Assembly: GCA_030447385.1 (NCBI GenBank)
Contig: JAUJOY010000001.1
Coordinates: 918,930-982,929, forward strand
Length of the DNA stretch: 64,000 nt
Source: Mycobacteriales bacterium
Lineage (GTDB): Bacteria > Actinomycetota > Actinomycetes > Mycobacteriales > SCTD01
Direction: 5' to 3'
The notes below the pieces were generated by a model, which saw only the letters and a program-made list of their open reading frames with translations, did not search any database and was not told where the DNA came from. A program made the translations under genes and the position numbers. Of the stretch, positions 16,347 through 25,435 are shown piece after piece (within the stretch, counting starts at the first letter, position 1; each line of letters starts with the position of its first letter).

Positions 16347-18848
16347 GTGGACGGTGGCCTGCGGCGGGCCCTCGCGCGGGCCGAGGCCGGTAAGGCCCTC
16401 GACCTCGACGAGGCGACCGTCCTTCTCGGCGCACGGGGCGACGACCTCGACCGGCTGCTCGCGGTGGCGTCGCAGGTGCGCGACGCCGGCCTGGCGGATG
16501 CGGGACGGCCCGGCGTCGTCACGTACTCCCGCAAGGTGTTCCTCCCGCTCACCCGGCTGTGCCGCGACCGGTGCCACTACTGCACCTTTGCGACGGCGCC
16601 GGGGCGGCTGCCGTCGCCGTTCCTGAGCCTGGACGAGGTCGTCGCCGTCGCCCGCCGTGGGGCGGAGCTGGGCTGCAAGGAGGCGCTGTTCACCCTCGGC
16701 GACCGGCCGGAGGACCGCTGGGAAGCAGCCCGGTCGTGGCTGGACCAGGCCGGCTACGACAGCACGCTGTCCTACCTGCGCGCGTGCGCCATCGCCGTCC
16801 TCGAGCGGACCGGCCTGCTGCCGCACCTGAACCCGGGGGTGATGACGTGGAGCGAGCTCCAGCGGCTCAAGCCGGTGGCGGCGTCGCTGGGGATGATGGT
16901 CGAGACGACCGCGGACGTCGCCGCCCACCGGGGCAGCCCCGACAAGGACCCCGCCGTCCGGCTGCGGGTGCTCGAGGACGCCGGGCGCCTGTCGGTCCCC
17001 TTCACGACCGGCCTGCTCGTCGGCATCGGGGAGTCGGCGCGGGCGCGCGCCGAGACGGTGTTCGCGATCCGCGCGGCGCACCGCCGGCACGGTCACGTGC
17101 AGGAGGTGATCGTGCAGAACTTCCGGGCCAAGGACGACACCGCGATGCAGGCGAGGCCCGACCTCGGCCTGGAGGACTACGCCGCCACGATCGCCGTGAC
17201 GCGCCTGGTGATGGGACCCCGGATGCGCGTGCAGGCGCCGCCCAACCTCGTCGCCCTCGACGAGACCCGGCTGCTGCTGCGGGCCGGGGTGGACGACTGG
17301 GGCGGCGTGTCACCGCTGACGCCCGACCACGTCAACCCCGAGCGGCCCTGGCCGCAGATCCCCCGGCTCGCCGCGGCGACGGCTCGCAGCGGGCTGCAGC
17401 TGCGGGAGCGCCTGGCCGCCCATCCTCCCTACCTGGCCGAGCCGTGGCTCGACCCGCGGCTGACCGCCCATGTCGACGCCCTCCGGCTGCCCAGCGGCCT
17501 GGCCGCGGACGTGCTGCCCACCGGCCACCCCTGGCAGGAGCCAGACGCCGGCCTGGTTCCCACGGGGCGACGCGACCTGCACGTCACGATCGACACGACG
17601 GGGCGCACGGGCGATCGACGCTCGGACTTCTTCGAGGTCTACGGCGACTGGGCCGCGGTCCGCGAGGCGGTGCCCGCAGCGCAGCCCCGGCTGGATGCCG
17701 ACGTGCGGGCGGCGCTGCGCGTGGCCGCCGACGACCCGGCGGCGCTGTCCGCCGCGCAGGCGCTCGCGCTCATGACGGCGAAGGGCGCGGACCTCGACGC
17801 CGTCTGCGCGCTGGCCGACGACGTACGACGGGACACCGTCGGCGACGAGGTGACCTACGTGGTCAACCGCAACATCAACTTCACGAACGTCTGCTACACC
17901 GGCTGCCGCTTCTGCGCCTTCGCGCAGCGGCGCACCGACGCCGACGCCTACGCGCTGTCGCTGGACGAGGTGGCCGCCCGGGCGGCCGAGGCGTGGCAGG
18001 TGGGTGCGACCGAGGTCTGCATGCAGGGCGGCATCGACCCGCAGCTGTCGGGGACCGCCTACCTCGACCTGGCCCGCGCCGTGAAGCGAGCCGCCCCGAA
18101 GGTGCACCTGCACGCGTACAGCCCGATGGAGGTGGTGAACGGCGCCGCCCGAATGGCGCTGTCCGTCGCCGACTTCCTCCGCGCTGCCCGCGAGGCCGGC
18201 GTGGACAGCCTGCCCGGGACCGCGGCCGAGATCCTCGACGACGAGGTCCGGTGGGTGCTCACCAAGGGCAAGCTGCCCACCGCGCAGTGGATCGAGGTGG
18301 TGCAGACGGCGCACCGGCTCGGGATCCCGACGACCAGCACGATGATGTACGGGCACGTGGACCAGCCACACCACCGGGTGGCCCACCTCCAGCTGCTCGC
18401 CCGGCTGCAGGCCGAGACCGGGGGCTTCACGGAGTTCGTGCCGCTGCCGTTCGTGCACACCTCCGCTCCGCTCTACCTCGCGGGGGTGGCCCGTCCCGGG
18501 CCGACCGCCCGGGACAACCGCGCGGTGCACGCCGTCGCGCGGCTGGTCCTGCACGGCCGGATCGACCACGTGCAGTGCTCCTGGGTCAAGCTCGGCCCCG
18601 ACGCCTGCGCGCAGGTGCTCGCCGGTGGTGTCGACGACCTCGGCGGGACCCTCATGGAGGAGACCATCAGCCGCATGGCCGGCTCCCGGCACGGTTCGCG
18701 CAGATCGGTGGGCGAGCTCGAAGCTCTGGTGCGCGCCAGCGGCCGCACGCCCCGGCAGCGCACCACCACGTACGGCGCGGTGCCCGCGGAGCGGCACGAC
18801 GCCGCCCGTCGGCCGCGAAGCGCCGTTGTGCAGGCGTCACTGCCCTAA
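16347..18848 (+). CDS. fbiC: FO synthase FbiC (fused CofG/CofH)
   Basis: 833 residues. Makes 7,8-didemethyl-8-hydroxy-5-deazariboflavin, the F420 chromophore, from tyrosine and 5-amino-6-ribitylaminouracil. It carries two radical-SAM domains, each with a CxxxCxxC cluster motif: C72-C76-C79 (CRDRCHYC) in the CofG half and C516-C520-C523 (CYTGCRFC) in the CofH half. This fusion is typical of actinobacteria. The GTG start has TAGGGT six bases upstream and no ribosome site. With fbiA and fbiB 4-6 kb away, most of the F420 pathway is here; fbiD is not. Confidence 0.95.
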   Translation: MDGGLRRALARAEAGKALDLDEATVLLGARGDDLDRLLAVASQVRDAGLADAGRPGVVTYSRKVFLPLTRLCRDRCHYCTFATAPGRLPSPFLSLDEVVAVARRGAELGCKEALFTLGDRPEDRWEAARSWLDQAGYDSTLSYLRACAIAVLERTGLLPHLNPGVMTWSELQRLKPVAASLGMMVETTADVAAHRGSPDKDPAVRLRVLEDAGRLSVPFTTGLLVGIGESARARAETVFAIRAAHRRHGHVQEVIVQNFRAKDDTAMQARPDLGLEDYAATIAVTRLVMGPRMRVQAPPNLVALDETRLLLRAGVDDWGGVSPLTPDHVNPERPWPQIPRLAAATARSGLQLRERLAAHPPYLAEPWLDPRLTAHVDALRLPSGLAADVLPTGHPWQEPDAGLVPTGRRDLHVTIDTTGRTGDRRSDFFEVYGDWAAVREAVPAAQPRLDADVRAALRVAADDPAALSAAQALALMTAKGADLDAVCALADDVRRDTVGDEVTYVVNRNINFTNVCYTGCRFCAFAQRRTDADAYALSLDEVAARAAEAWQVGATEVCMQGGIDPQLSGTAYLDLARAVKRAAPKVHLHAYSPMEVVNGAARMALSVADFLRAAREAGVDSLPGTAAEILDDEVRWVLTKGKLPTAQWIEVVQTAHRLGIPTTSTMMYGHVDQPHHRVAHLQLLARLQAETGGFTEFVPLPFVHTSAPLYLAGVARPGPTARDNRAVHAVARLVLHGRIDHVQCSWVKLGPDACAQVLAGGVDDLGGTLMEETISRMAGSRHGSRRSVGELEALVRASGRTPRQRTTTYGAVPAERHDAARRPRSAVVQASLP

Positions 18849-18895
18849 GTGTTCTGCGCCACTAGGCTGCGATCACCTCGAGCCTGGGAGTCGTT

Positions 18896-21800
18896 GTGCG
18901 AACCGCTGATGACCGCGACGCGCTGACGCGGCGGATCGAGTTGCTGGCGGCCGCGTCGGTCGACGAGCCGGAGGGGGAGGGTGCGGCCGTCGCCGCCCTG
19001 GTCGGGGCGCTGCGCGCGGAGATCGGCTCGGTCCGGGCAGAGCTCGGGTCGCTGCGCTCGGAGACGGGAGCCGTGCGGGGCGACCTCGACGCCCTCGGCG
19101 GCCGGCTGACCGGCTCCGTCGCCGCCAGCCGGAGCGAGACCGGCACGCTCGTCCGCCGCGTGGCGGAGCTGTCCACCCGCCTCGACGGCGTCGGCGGGCG
19201 TGTGGACGACGTGCGCAACGGCCTGCCCAGCCTGTCGCGGGAGCTGCGGGAGGGGCTCGAGCAGGTTCCCGTACGCACCAGCAACCGCCTCGACGAGCTG
19301 ACCGCGCAGCTCAGCGGCGCCGTCGCCAGCCGCATCGAGGGTGTCGCTGACGACCTCTCCCGCGAGCTCAACGCCGGCCTCGACCGGGAGAGCCGTACGG
19401 CGGCCGAGACCCGGACCGCGATGGAGGACACCCGCGGTGTTCTCGAGGCGCGGCTGGCGGTGCTCGAGGACACCCTCGACGGGCTCTCGGAGCGGCTGGA
19501 GGCGCTGGCCCGGGACGGGGCGAGCACCACGACCGACCGCCTCGCCGGGCTGTCGCGCAGCGTCGAGGAGCTCGACCGCCGCATCGCGGACGAGGGTCGG
19601 GACAGCGCCGAGCTGCTCGTCGGACGGCTGCGCGACGTCACCGAGAGGCGCATCTCCGAGCTCGAGACGACGCTGTACGACCGCCTGTCCAGCGTCCTGC
19701 GGACTCGCAACGACGAGCTGCGGCGGGAGCTGCTCACCGCTCTCGAGAGGGCTCGCGAGGAGGCCCAGGACGACCGGCAGGCCGTGGCCGATCTGGCGGA
19801 CACCATGCGCCGCGCGCTCGACGGCTTCGGCACGGCGCTCGACGGCTCGCTGCGCGGCCTCGGCGGTGTCGTCGCCGCGGCGCTCGGCGAGGGCCGCGAG
19901 GAGAGCCGCGCCGACCTCGGCGCGGTGCGCGAGACGTTCGGTGCGGCGCTTCGCGACCTGCGGACCGATCTGGCGCAACGCGAGGAGAGCGCTCAGGCCC
20001 GGGCCGCCGCGGCGCAACTCGCCGTGGACGCCAGGCTCGAGCAGGTGCGCGCACAGGTCACCACCGCCATGACGGTGATCCGCGCCGATGTGGCCACCGA
20101 GGTCGGCACGCTGACGCCGCGGGTGGACGAGCTGGTCGTGTCCGCCACCTCGGTCAGCGAGTCGCTGCGGCTGCTGCGCACGGACGTCGTCGGGACCGTC
20201 GAGGCTCTGCAGGACCGGCTCGTCACCGTCAACACCGACACCACCGAGGTCCTGCGCGGCGCGATGACCGAGACGCGTGCCGAGGTCGCCGGGATCACCC
20301 GCGCGCTGCGCGACGACCTGCTCGAGCGGATCGAGGAGAAGTACGCGGGCGTCGCCGGCCGGCTGTCCGAGCTCGCCGGGGCGCTCGCCGCGACCACGAA
20401 CGCCACCCGCGACTCGGTCGAGCGGCTGGGCGCCCTCGCCGCGCTGAGCGAGGAGACGCGCACGGGCCTGGGGGACATCCAGCTGGCAGTGGTGGAGCGG
20501 GTCGTCGGCCTGGGCAGTGCGGTCGACGAGCGCGTCGCGGAGCTGGAGCGGGCGCTCAGCGAGCGCATCGCCCGGGTGGCGGCCGAGGTGGGTGCCGACG
20601 CGGCGAGCACCGCGCAGGCGGGTGAGCGCATCGCGGCACTGATGGCGATGGCCGAGCGTCAACGCGAGGAGATCGCCTCCGCCCTGGACGCCGTCCGCGA
20701 CGACGTCGTGGATGCCGCCAGGGACCTGCGCAAGGAGCTGCTGCTGCGCACCGGCGAGCAGATCGCCGGCGTCACCGAGCGCCTCACGCGGCTCGACGGG
20801 ACCTCCGCCGGTGTCGTGCAGCGGCTCGGCGCGCTCGACGCGATGGTCGCGCGCAGCGTCACCGTGGGCGAGCACGCCACCGCCGGGCTGGAGTCGGTGA
20901 ACGGCGTCATGGTGGAGGTGAACGACACCATCGAGGGCTTCCGCGGGGAGTGGCCGACCCGCACCTTCGAGGTCGTCGAGGGCGCGAAGGCGGTGGCCGA
21001 GGGGGTGGTGCGTGAGGTCCGCGTCGAGGTGGAGGCCCAGCTCGAGCGCGTACGCCAGGAGCTGTCCCGGGCCGTCGGCGGCGTCACGCAGGCCAGCAGC
21101 GGCCTGAAGCAGGGCACCGACCGCCTCTCCCGCGCCGGTGCTGTGCTCGTGGAGTACCTCGAGCAGCGCGACCGGCTGCTGGAGGCAGAGCGCGACCGGG
21201 TGCTGGACGACGTGCTCGACACCTTCACCGAGGGACTGTCGGCACGCGACCGGGCGGTGCTGTCCAGCCGGGTCGGCGAGGCCGTAGCCCGCCGGCGGGA
21301 CGTACGGGATGCGGAGCGCTACCGAAGCGCCGTCGGGAAGCCGGTGCCCCCGGTGGTGGACGACCTGCCTGACGAGCTGCGCGAGCTGGACCCGCCCGAG
21401 GACCCGCCGCAGCTCCCGGGCAGCGGCGCCGGGCGGGGGCGAAGCGGCGGGACCGCGGCCGGAACTCCGCCGCGGCGCAAGGCGGCAGCGGGCGCCGCAA
21501 AGGCGGCCCCCGCCAAGGCCGTTCCAGCGAGGGCGGCCCATGCCCAGGCGATCCCCGCCAAGGCCGCCCCCACCAAGGCCGCCCCCACCAAGGCCGCCCC
21601 CGCCAAGACGCAGGTGAAGCAGGGCCCCACCAGGCCGGCGAGGGCCGGCACGACGACGACCGCGTCGCCGGGCAAGGCGCCTCGGGCGAAGGCTCAGCCG
21701 GTCGAGGCGGCGCGACCTGCGGCTTCCGGGGCCGGTGCGTCCGCGGGCGCCACACGGGGGCGGTCGGCGACCAGGTCGGGTGGTGCCGCCCTGCTCGGCG

Positions 21801-22474
21801 CCGCGGCCGCTCCCGGCACCGTGAAGGCGGCTGCCGCCAGGAGCAGCGCGTCCACCCGCGGCGGCGCCGGCCCGGCGTTCCCTCCGGCAGCAGTGCCGAC
21901 CCGCGTGCCGGCCAAGGGCAGCCCGGCTCGTGCCGGCACCACCGCTCCCGCCGCCTCCCGCGCGGGGGCCGCCCCTACCCGCCGCAGCGCGGCCGCGGAG
22001 GAGCGCACCGGGGCGGCCTCATCGAGAGGCTCGGCTGCCCGAGGAGCCAGCGCCACCGGCCGCCCGGCCGCTCGTAGGGCTTCTCCGGACGAGGCGGTGA
22101 CGGTCACCAAGGTCACCGCGCCCTACGCCGCCGCCGGCCGCAGCGTCCCCTCCAAAGGCGCCACCGGCGGCACCGAGCCGCGTCCGCCGTCTCGACCGGC
22201 GCCGCGTGGAGCGCCGGCCCCGCCGCGGGAGCGCCGCGGGCGGCTCGAGGAGATGCCGCGGGTGCCCGGCCCGCAGGTAGCCCTGGACGCAGCCGCCCCG
22301 CCACCGCTGCGCCCGGCCCAGCCCCCGCAGCCGCCCAGGCGGCCGGCGCCGCCGCCCGCGCAGCCACCGGAGGCCCAGACCAGCTGGGCCCGACCCTTGG
22401 GGCCGGCGGACCTCGATGACGAGGACGACGACAGCGACGTGAGCCTGCGGACCCTGTTCCGCCGGCGCCGCTGA
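18896..22474 (+). CDS. very long coiled-coil protein with lysine/alanine/proline-rich tail
   Basis: 1192 residues, family not recognised. About residues 1-800 are almost pure alpha-helix with heptad and hendecad periodicity (for example LRAEIGSVRAELGSLRSE). This part has no Cys, little Pro and no signal peptide or membrane helix. A DPPEDPPQLPG hinge near 835 leads into a 330-residue low-complexity tail rich in KAAP, AKAAP and RAGT units, like the C-terminal domains of histone H1 or HupB. The protein ends in an acidic patch (DDEDDDSD) and LRTLFRRRR. The GTG at 18896 has CTGGGAG upstream and TAGGCT at 18863-18868. A scaffold that also touches nucleic acid or the membrane is one reading; the position next to whiB2 fits a role in growth or division, but this is inference. 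Confidence 0.8.
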   Translation: MRTADDRDALTRRIELLAAASVDEPEGEGAAVAALVGALRAEIGSVRAELGSLRSETGAVRGDLDALGGRLTGSVAASRSETGTLVRRVAELSTRLDGVGGRVDDVRNGLPSLSRELREGLEQVPVRTSNRLDELTAQLSGAVASRIEGVADDLSRELNAGLDRESRTAAETRTAMEDTRGVLEARLAVLEDTLDGLSERLEALARDGASTTTDRLAGLSRSVEELDRRIADEGRDSAELLVGRLRDVTERRISELETTLYDRLSSVLRTRNDELRRELLTALERAREEAQDDRQAVADLADTMRRALDGFGTALDGSLRGLGGVVAAALGEGREESRADLGAVRETFGAALRDLRTDLAQREESAQARAAAAQLAVDARLEQVRAQVTTAMTVIRADVATEVGTLTPRVDELVVSATSVSESLRLLRTDVVGTVEALQDRLVTVNTDTTEVLRGAMTETRAEVAGITRALRDDLLERIEEKYAGVAGRLSELAGALAATTNATRDSVERLGALAALSEETRTGLGDIQLAVVERVVGLGSAVDERVAELERALSERIARVAAEVGADAASTAQAGERIAALMAMAERQREEIASALDAVRDDVVDAARDLRKELLLRTGEQIAGVTERLTRLDGTSAGVVQRLGALDAMVARSVTVGEHATAGLESVNGVMVEVNDTIEGFRGEWPTRTFEVVEGAKAVAEGVVREVRVEVEAQLERVRQELSRAVGGVTQASSGLKQGTDRLSRAGAVLVEYLEQRDRLLEAERDRVLDDVLDTFTEGLSARDRAVLSSRVGEAVARRRDVRDAERYRSAVGKPVPPVVDDLPDELRELDPPEDPPQLPGSGAGRGRSGGTAAGTPPRRKAAAGAAKAAPAKAVPARAAHAQAIPAKAAPTKAAPTKAAPAKTQVKQGPTRPARAGTTTTASPGKAPRAKAQPVEAARPAASGAGASAGATRGRSATRSGGAALLGAAAAPGTVKAAAARSSASTRGGAGPAFPPAAVPTRVPAKGSPARAGTTAPAASRAGAAPTRRSAAAEERTGAASSRGSAARGASATGRPAARRASPDEAVTVTKVTAPYAAAGRSVPSKGATGGTEPRPPSRPAPRGAPAPPRERRGRLEEMPRVPGPQVALDAAAPPPLRPAQPPQPPRRPAPPPAQPPEAQTSWARPLGPADLDDEDDDSDVSLRTLFRRRR
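21560..21604 (+). repeat. 15-bp tandem repeat, three copies, in the coiled-coil gene
   Basis: Three successive 15-base units (AAGGCCGCCCCCACC, last copy with one change) encode KAAPT-KAAPT-KAAPA. They lie inside a longer run of related K/A/P units in the tail-coding region and could expand or contract by slippage without changing the frame. Confidence 0.85.
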
Positions 22475-22508
22475 ACCGGCCCTGCTGAACCGGCCGGCTG
22501 AACGGGCC
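22471..22508 (+). repeat. short tandem repeat at a stop codon
   Basis: Three near-copies of CTGAACCGGCC with a period of 13-14 bases. The first includes the TGA stop of the coiled-coil gene and the others lie just downstream. Each copy brings another TGA. Confidence 0.6.
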
Positions 22509-22548
22509 CCGCTAGGCGGTGAGTTCCCGCCGATACCACCCACCGCCC

Positions 22549-22688
22549 TTGACGTGGGCCCAGGACACGCGTGTAATTACATCAGTGTCCTTCCCTCCGA
22601 GCAGCCGGCTCCGCAGCGTCCTGCCTGGTGACACCAATCGCGGGCCGACACCTGTCGGTTTCACCTCCGATCTGGTCGAGGAGACAAG
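22549..22688 (+). promoter_or_regulatory. whiB2 promoter and leader with GACAC motifs
   Basis: TTGACG (22549-22554) and TGTAAT (22572-22577) are spaced by 17 bases and form a good vegetative promoter. The -10 lies in a perfect 10-base palindrome, TGTAATTACA (22572-22581), unusually A/T-rich for this genome. GACAC, the core reported for the sporulation regulator WhiA, occurs at 22564-22568, 22630-22634 and 22647-22651; the last is part of an imperfect inverted repeat CCGACA-CC-TGTCGG. GAGGAGA at 22678-22684 is the ribosome site. The predicted leader is about 100 bases. Confidence 0.6.
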
Positions 22689-22955
22689 ATGAGCGAGCCG
22701 GTGCACATGGCCGCCCTGGCGAGCGGCGACGCCGTCCTGCTGTCGTGGCAGGAGCAGGCGCTGTGCGCCCAGACCGATCCGGAGGCCTTCTTCCCGGAGA
22801 AGGGCGGCTCGACGAGGGAGGCCAAGCGCATCTGCGTGGGCTGCGAGGTCAAGGGCGAGTGCCTGGAGTACGCCCTCGGTCAGGACGAGCGCTTCGGCAT
22901 CTGGGGTGGGCTGTCCGAGCGGGAGCGCCGGCGCCTCAAGCGCGCCGTCGGCTGA
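22689..22955 (+). CDS. whiB2: WhiB-family transcriptional regulator, WhiB2/WhmD type
   Basis: 88 residues. Four cysteines (LCAQTDPEAFF, then ICVGC and C in GECLEYAL) bind the 4Fe-4S cluster. The G-I-W-G-G turn and the basic helix RERRRLKR form the DNA-binding end. The stretch LCAQTDPEAFFPEKGG is nearly identical to M. tuberculosis WhiB2 and Streptomyces WhiB, which control septation with WhiA. The position between fbiC and the zincin/DUF3499/manB genes is the same as in M. tuberculosis (Rv3260c). GAGGAGA gives a strong ribosome site. Confidence 0.93.
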   Translation: MSEPVHMAALASGDAVLLSWQEQALCAQTDPEAFFPEKGGSTREAKRICVGCEVKGECLEYALGQDERFGIWGGLSERERRRLKRAVG

Positions 22956-22992
22956 GTCGGGCGGGCCGTCCCCCTCCCCGGCGCCGGCAGCC

Positions 22993-23496
22993 TCAGGACG
23001 GTGGCGGGTCGACCTCGTCGGGATCGAGGTGCAGCAGGCGGGCGATCTGGTCGACGACGACGTCGTGCACGAGGTCCGCGAGGTCCAGCCGGTCGGCGGC
23101 CCGCGCCTCCAGCGGCCGGCGGTAGACGACGACCCGCGCGACGGTCGTGCGGCCCTGGTCGTCCACCCCGGCGGGGAGCAGTCGCCCGAGCGGAACCGAG
23201 CCGCCGGAGGTCTGGTCCACCAGCACCCCCTCGTCGAGGGCGGCGTCGACCCCGAGGGAGACCGCGGGCACATCCTCCACCGCGAACTCGACGTCCTTCA
23301 GCTCGTTGGCCCAGCGCTGCTCGAGCTCCTCGACCGCGTCGAGGACGAGGTCGTCGAAGCGCTCGCCGCGGGTCTGCGAGACCGGCACCCGGATGTCCCG
23401 GCCCCCGACGTTGACGACCGGCGGGACGAGCCGCCCGCGCAGCCCCCGGCCGTGGCGGTCCCGCCGGCGGGGGCGACCTGCCGGTGCGTTCTCCAC
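22993..23496 (-). CDS. zincin-like metallopeptidase-family protein, probably inactive
   Basis: 167 residues, corresponding in position to M. tuberculosis Rv3259. A basic, low-complexity N-terminus (RPRRRDRHGRGLRGR) precedes a conserved domain starting at RGERFDDLVLDAVEELEQRW and ending in LVHDVVVDQIARLLHLDPDEVD. In active members of this zincin family the last helix carries HExxH. Here it reads HDVVVDQ, so the zinc site is incomplete. The GTG start has TACTCT seven bases upstream and no ribosome site. It is divergent from the DUF3499 gene with 98 bases between the starts. Confidence 0.78.
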   Translation of the reverse strand: MENAPAGRPRRRDRHGRGLRGRLVPPVVNVGGRDIRVPVSQTRGERFDDLVLDAVEELEQRWANELKDVEFAVEDVPAVSLGVDAALDEGVLVDQTSGGSVPLGRLLPAGVDDQGRTTVARVVVYRRPLEARAADRLDLADLVHDVVVDQIARLLHLDPDEVDPPPS

Positions 23497-23581
23497 GGCC
23501 AGAAGAGTATCGGTCTGCGGCCGCCGGGAGCCGCCGCGAGGTCGGGGCGGCGCGTCGCTGGCCCGAACGTGCGCAGGCCGC

Positions 23582-23587
23582 TACCGT
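23582..23587 (+). promoter_or_regulatory. -10 box (TACCGT) of the DUF3499 gene
   Basis: TACCGT lies seven bases before the GTG start at 23595, which has no ribosome site. The mirror-image box TACTCT for the divergent gene is on the opposite strand at 23504-23509. Confidence 0.5.
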
Positions 23588-23594
23588 CCCGGCC

Positions 23595-23954
23595 GTGAGC
23601 TCTGTCCGGCGTTGCTCCCGTACGGCCTGCGGGCTTCCTGCTGTCGCGACGCTCACCTACGCCTACGCGGACCGGGCGGTCGTCGTGGGCCCACTGGCGA
23701 TCTCCGCCGAGCCGCACTGCTACGACCTGTGCGAGGACCACGCGTCGGGCCTGACGGCCCCGCGCGGCTGGGAGGTCGTGCGGCACCAGCGCGAGCACGA
23801 CGACGTCGTACGCGCCCGCAGCAGCAACGACCTCGAGGCGCTCGCCGACGCGGTGCGTGAGGCCGCGCGGCCCGCCCCGCACCCGGACCCGCCCAGCGGC
23901 GACGGCGGCACCGGGCGGCGGGGGCACCTGCGCGCGCTGCCCACCCCGGGCTGA
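23595..23954 (+). CDS. DUF3499 family protein
   Basis: 119 residues. The conserved core is VRRCSRTACGLPAVATLTYAY, a C-x6-C arrangement, followed by AEPHCYDLCEDHA and LTAPRGWEVVRH. The paired cysteines and histidines suggest zinc binding (inference). The family is actinobacterial, of unknown function, and always found near manB and whiB2 (M. tuberculosis Rv3258c). The C-terminal 35 residues are low complexity. The start is a leaderless GTG. Confidence 0.86.
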   Translation: MSSVRRCSRTACGLPAVATLTYAYADRAVVVGPLAISAEPHCYDLCEDHASGLTAPRGWEVVRHQREHDDVVRARSSNDLEALADAVREAARPAPHPDPPSGDGGTGRRGHLRALPTPG

Positions 23955-23984
23955 CCGGCCGCACGCGGCGGAGCCGCTGACCTC

Positions 23985-23990
23985 TAGGGT
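23985..23990 (+). promoter_or_regulatory. -10 box (TAGGGT) of manB
   Basis: TAGGGT followed by six bases and the GTG start at 23997; no Shine-Dalgarno sequence. Same arrangement as fbiC. Confidence 0.5.
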
Positions 23991-23996
23991 CCCCCT

Positions 23997-25355
23997 GTGA
24001 CCCGCGACCTGTCGACCATCATCAAGGCCTACGACGTACGCGGCCTCGTGCCGCAGGAGCTCGACGCCGAGATCGCCCGGGCGCTGGGGGCGGCGTTCGC
24101 GCGGTTCGCCGGCGCCCCACGGATCGTCACCTCCCGGGACATGCGGGAGTCGGGCGTGGAGCTGGCCGCAGCCTTCGCGGAAGGGGTCACCAGCCAGGGG
24201 GTCGACGTCGTCGACGCCGGGCTGGGCTCGACCGACCTGCTCTACTACGCGGCCGGCACGATGGACATCCCGGGCGCGATGTTCACCGCCAGCCACAACC
24301 CGGCCCGCTACAACGGCATCAAGCTGTGCCTGTCCGGAGCGCGTCCGGTGGGTCAGGACAGCGGGCTGGCGCAGCTGCGCGAGGACGCGGAGGCCTACCT
24401 GGAGCAGGGCCTGCCCGCGTACGACGGGAAGAAGGGCACGGTCACCCAGGAGGACGTGCTGGCCGGCTACGCGGCGTACATGAAGAAGCTCGTCCCCGGC
24501 ATCGAGGAGATCCGCCCGCTGAAGGTGGTGGTCGACGCCGGCAACGGCATGGGCGGCCACACGGTGCCGGCGGTCTTCGAGGGGCTGCCGCTGCAGACCA
24601 CCGACCTCTACTTCGAGCTCGACGGCAACTTCCCGAACCACGAGGCCAACCCGATCGACCCGGCCAACACGGCCGACCTGCAGGCGCGCGTCCTCACGGA
24701 GGGTGCCGACCTCGGGCTGGCCTTCGACGGCGACGCCGACCGCTGCTTCGTCATCGACGAGCGCGGCGAGATCGTCAGCCCGTCGGTGCTCACGGCCCTG
24801 ATCGCCGAGCGGGAGCTGAAGAAGGCGCCGGGCTCCACCGTGATCCACAACCTGATCACCTCCCGCGCCGTCCCCGAGGTGGTGACCGAGAACGGCGGCA
24901 CCCCCGTCCGCACGCGGGTCGGCCACTCGTTCATCAAGGCCGAGATGGCGCGTACCGGAGCGATCTTCGGCGGGGAGCACTCCGGGCACTTCTACTTCGC
25001 CGAGTTCTGGAACGCCGACTCGGGCATGCTCGCCGCCCTGCACACGCTCGCGGCGCTCGGCACCTACGACGGGACGCTGTCCACCCTGCTCGCCTCCTAC
25101 GCGCGCTACGCCGCCAGCGGTGAGATCAACTCCACCGTCGAGGACGCTCCGGCGAAGGTCGCACAGCTGAAGGAGAAGTACGCCGACCTCGAGCTCGACG
25201 AGATGGACGGCCTGACCGTCTCCTCACCGCAGAGCTGGTGGTTCAACGTGCGCGCCTCCAACACCGAGCCGCTGCTGCGGCTCAACGTCGAGGCGCCGGA
25301 TGTCGCCACCATGGAGCGGGTCCGGGACGAGGCGCTCGCCGTCATCCGGGGCTGA
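23997..25355 (+). CDS. manB: phosphomannomutase / phosphoglucomutase
   Basis: 452 residues. Interconverts mannose-6-phosphate and mannose-1-phosphate, feeding ManC for GDP-mannose. The four family motifs are present in order: substrate entry IIKAYDVRG, phosphoserine loop TASHNPARYNG (phosphorylated Ser in TASHNP), metal loop DGDADRCF, sugar-binding GGEHSGHFYF, and the phosphate-binding RASNTEPLLRL near the end. The length is normal for bacterial PMM/PGM. It is orthologous by position to M. tuberculosis Rv3257c. The GTG start has TAGGGT six bases upstream. Confidence 0.93.
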   Translation: MTRDLSTIIKAYDVRGLVPQELDAEIARALGAAFARFAGAPRIVTSRDMRESGVELAAAFAEGVTSQGVDVVDAGLGSTDLLYYAAGTMDIPGAMFTASHNPARYNGIKLCLSGARPVGQDSGLAQLREDAEAYLEQGLPAYDGKKGTVTQEDVLAGYAAYMKKLVPGIEEIRPLKVVVDAGNGMGGHTVPAVFEGLPLQTTDLYFELDGNFPNHEANPIDPANTADLQARVLTEGADLGLAFDGDADRCFVIDERGEIVSPSVLTALIAERELKKAPGSTVIHNLITSRAVPEVVTENGGTPVRTRVGHSFIKAEMARTGAIFGGEHSGHFYFAEFWNADSGMLAALHTLAALGTYDGTLSTLLASYARYAASGEINSTVEDAPAKVAQLKEKYADLELDEMDGLTVSSPQSWWFNVRASNTEPLLRLNVEAPDVATMERVRDEALAVIRG

Positions 25356-25373
25356 GGCGGGGCCCAGGGCGCG

Positions 25374-25400
25374 GGGCTGAGGGCGCTGGGCTGAGGGCGC
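25374..25400 (+). repeat. 14-bp tandem repeat after the manB stop
   Basis: GGGCTGAGGGCGC occurs at 25374-25386 and again at 25388-25400, and a degenerate copy (GGGGCTGAGG) spans the manB stop codon at 25349-25358. Each copy carries a TGA. Confidence 0.6.
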
Positions 25401-25435
25401 AGCATCCGCGGCGGAGACGACCGCAGCGCAATCGC

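Noticed and set aside
18845-21541. 898-codon open frame antisense to the coiled-coil gene
   Set aside because: High G+C leaves few stop codons on the opposite strand. The plus-strand reading has heptad structure and a good start, while the antisense product is a low-complexity H/R/G/L mixture with no domain.
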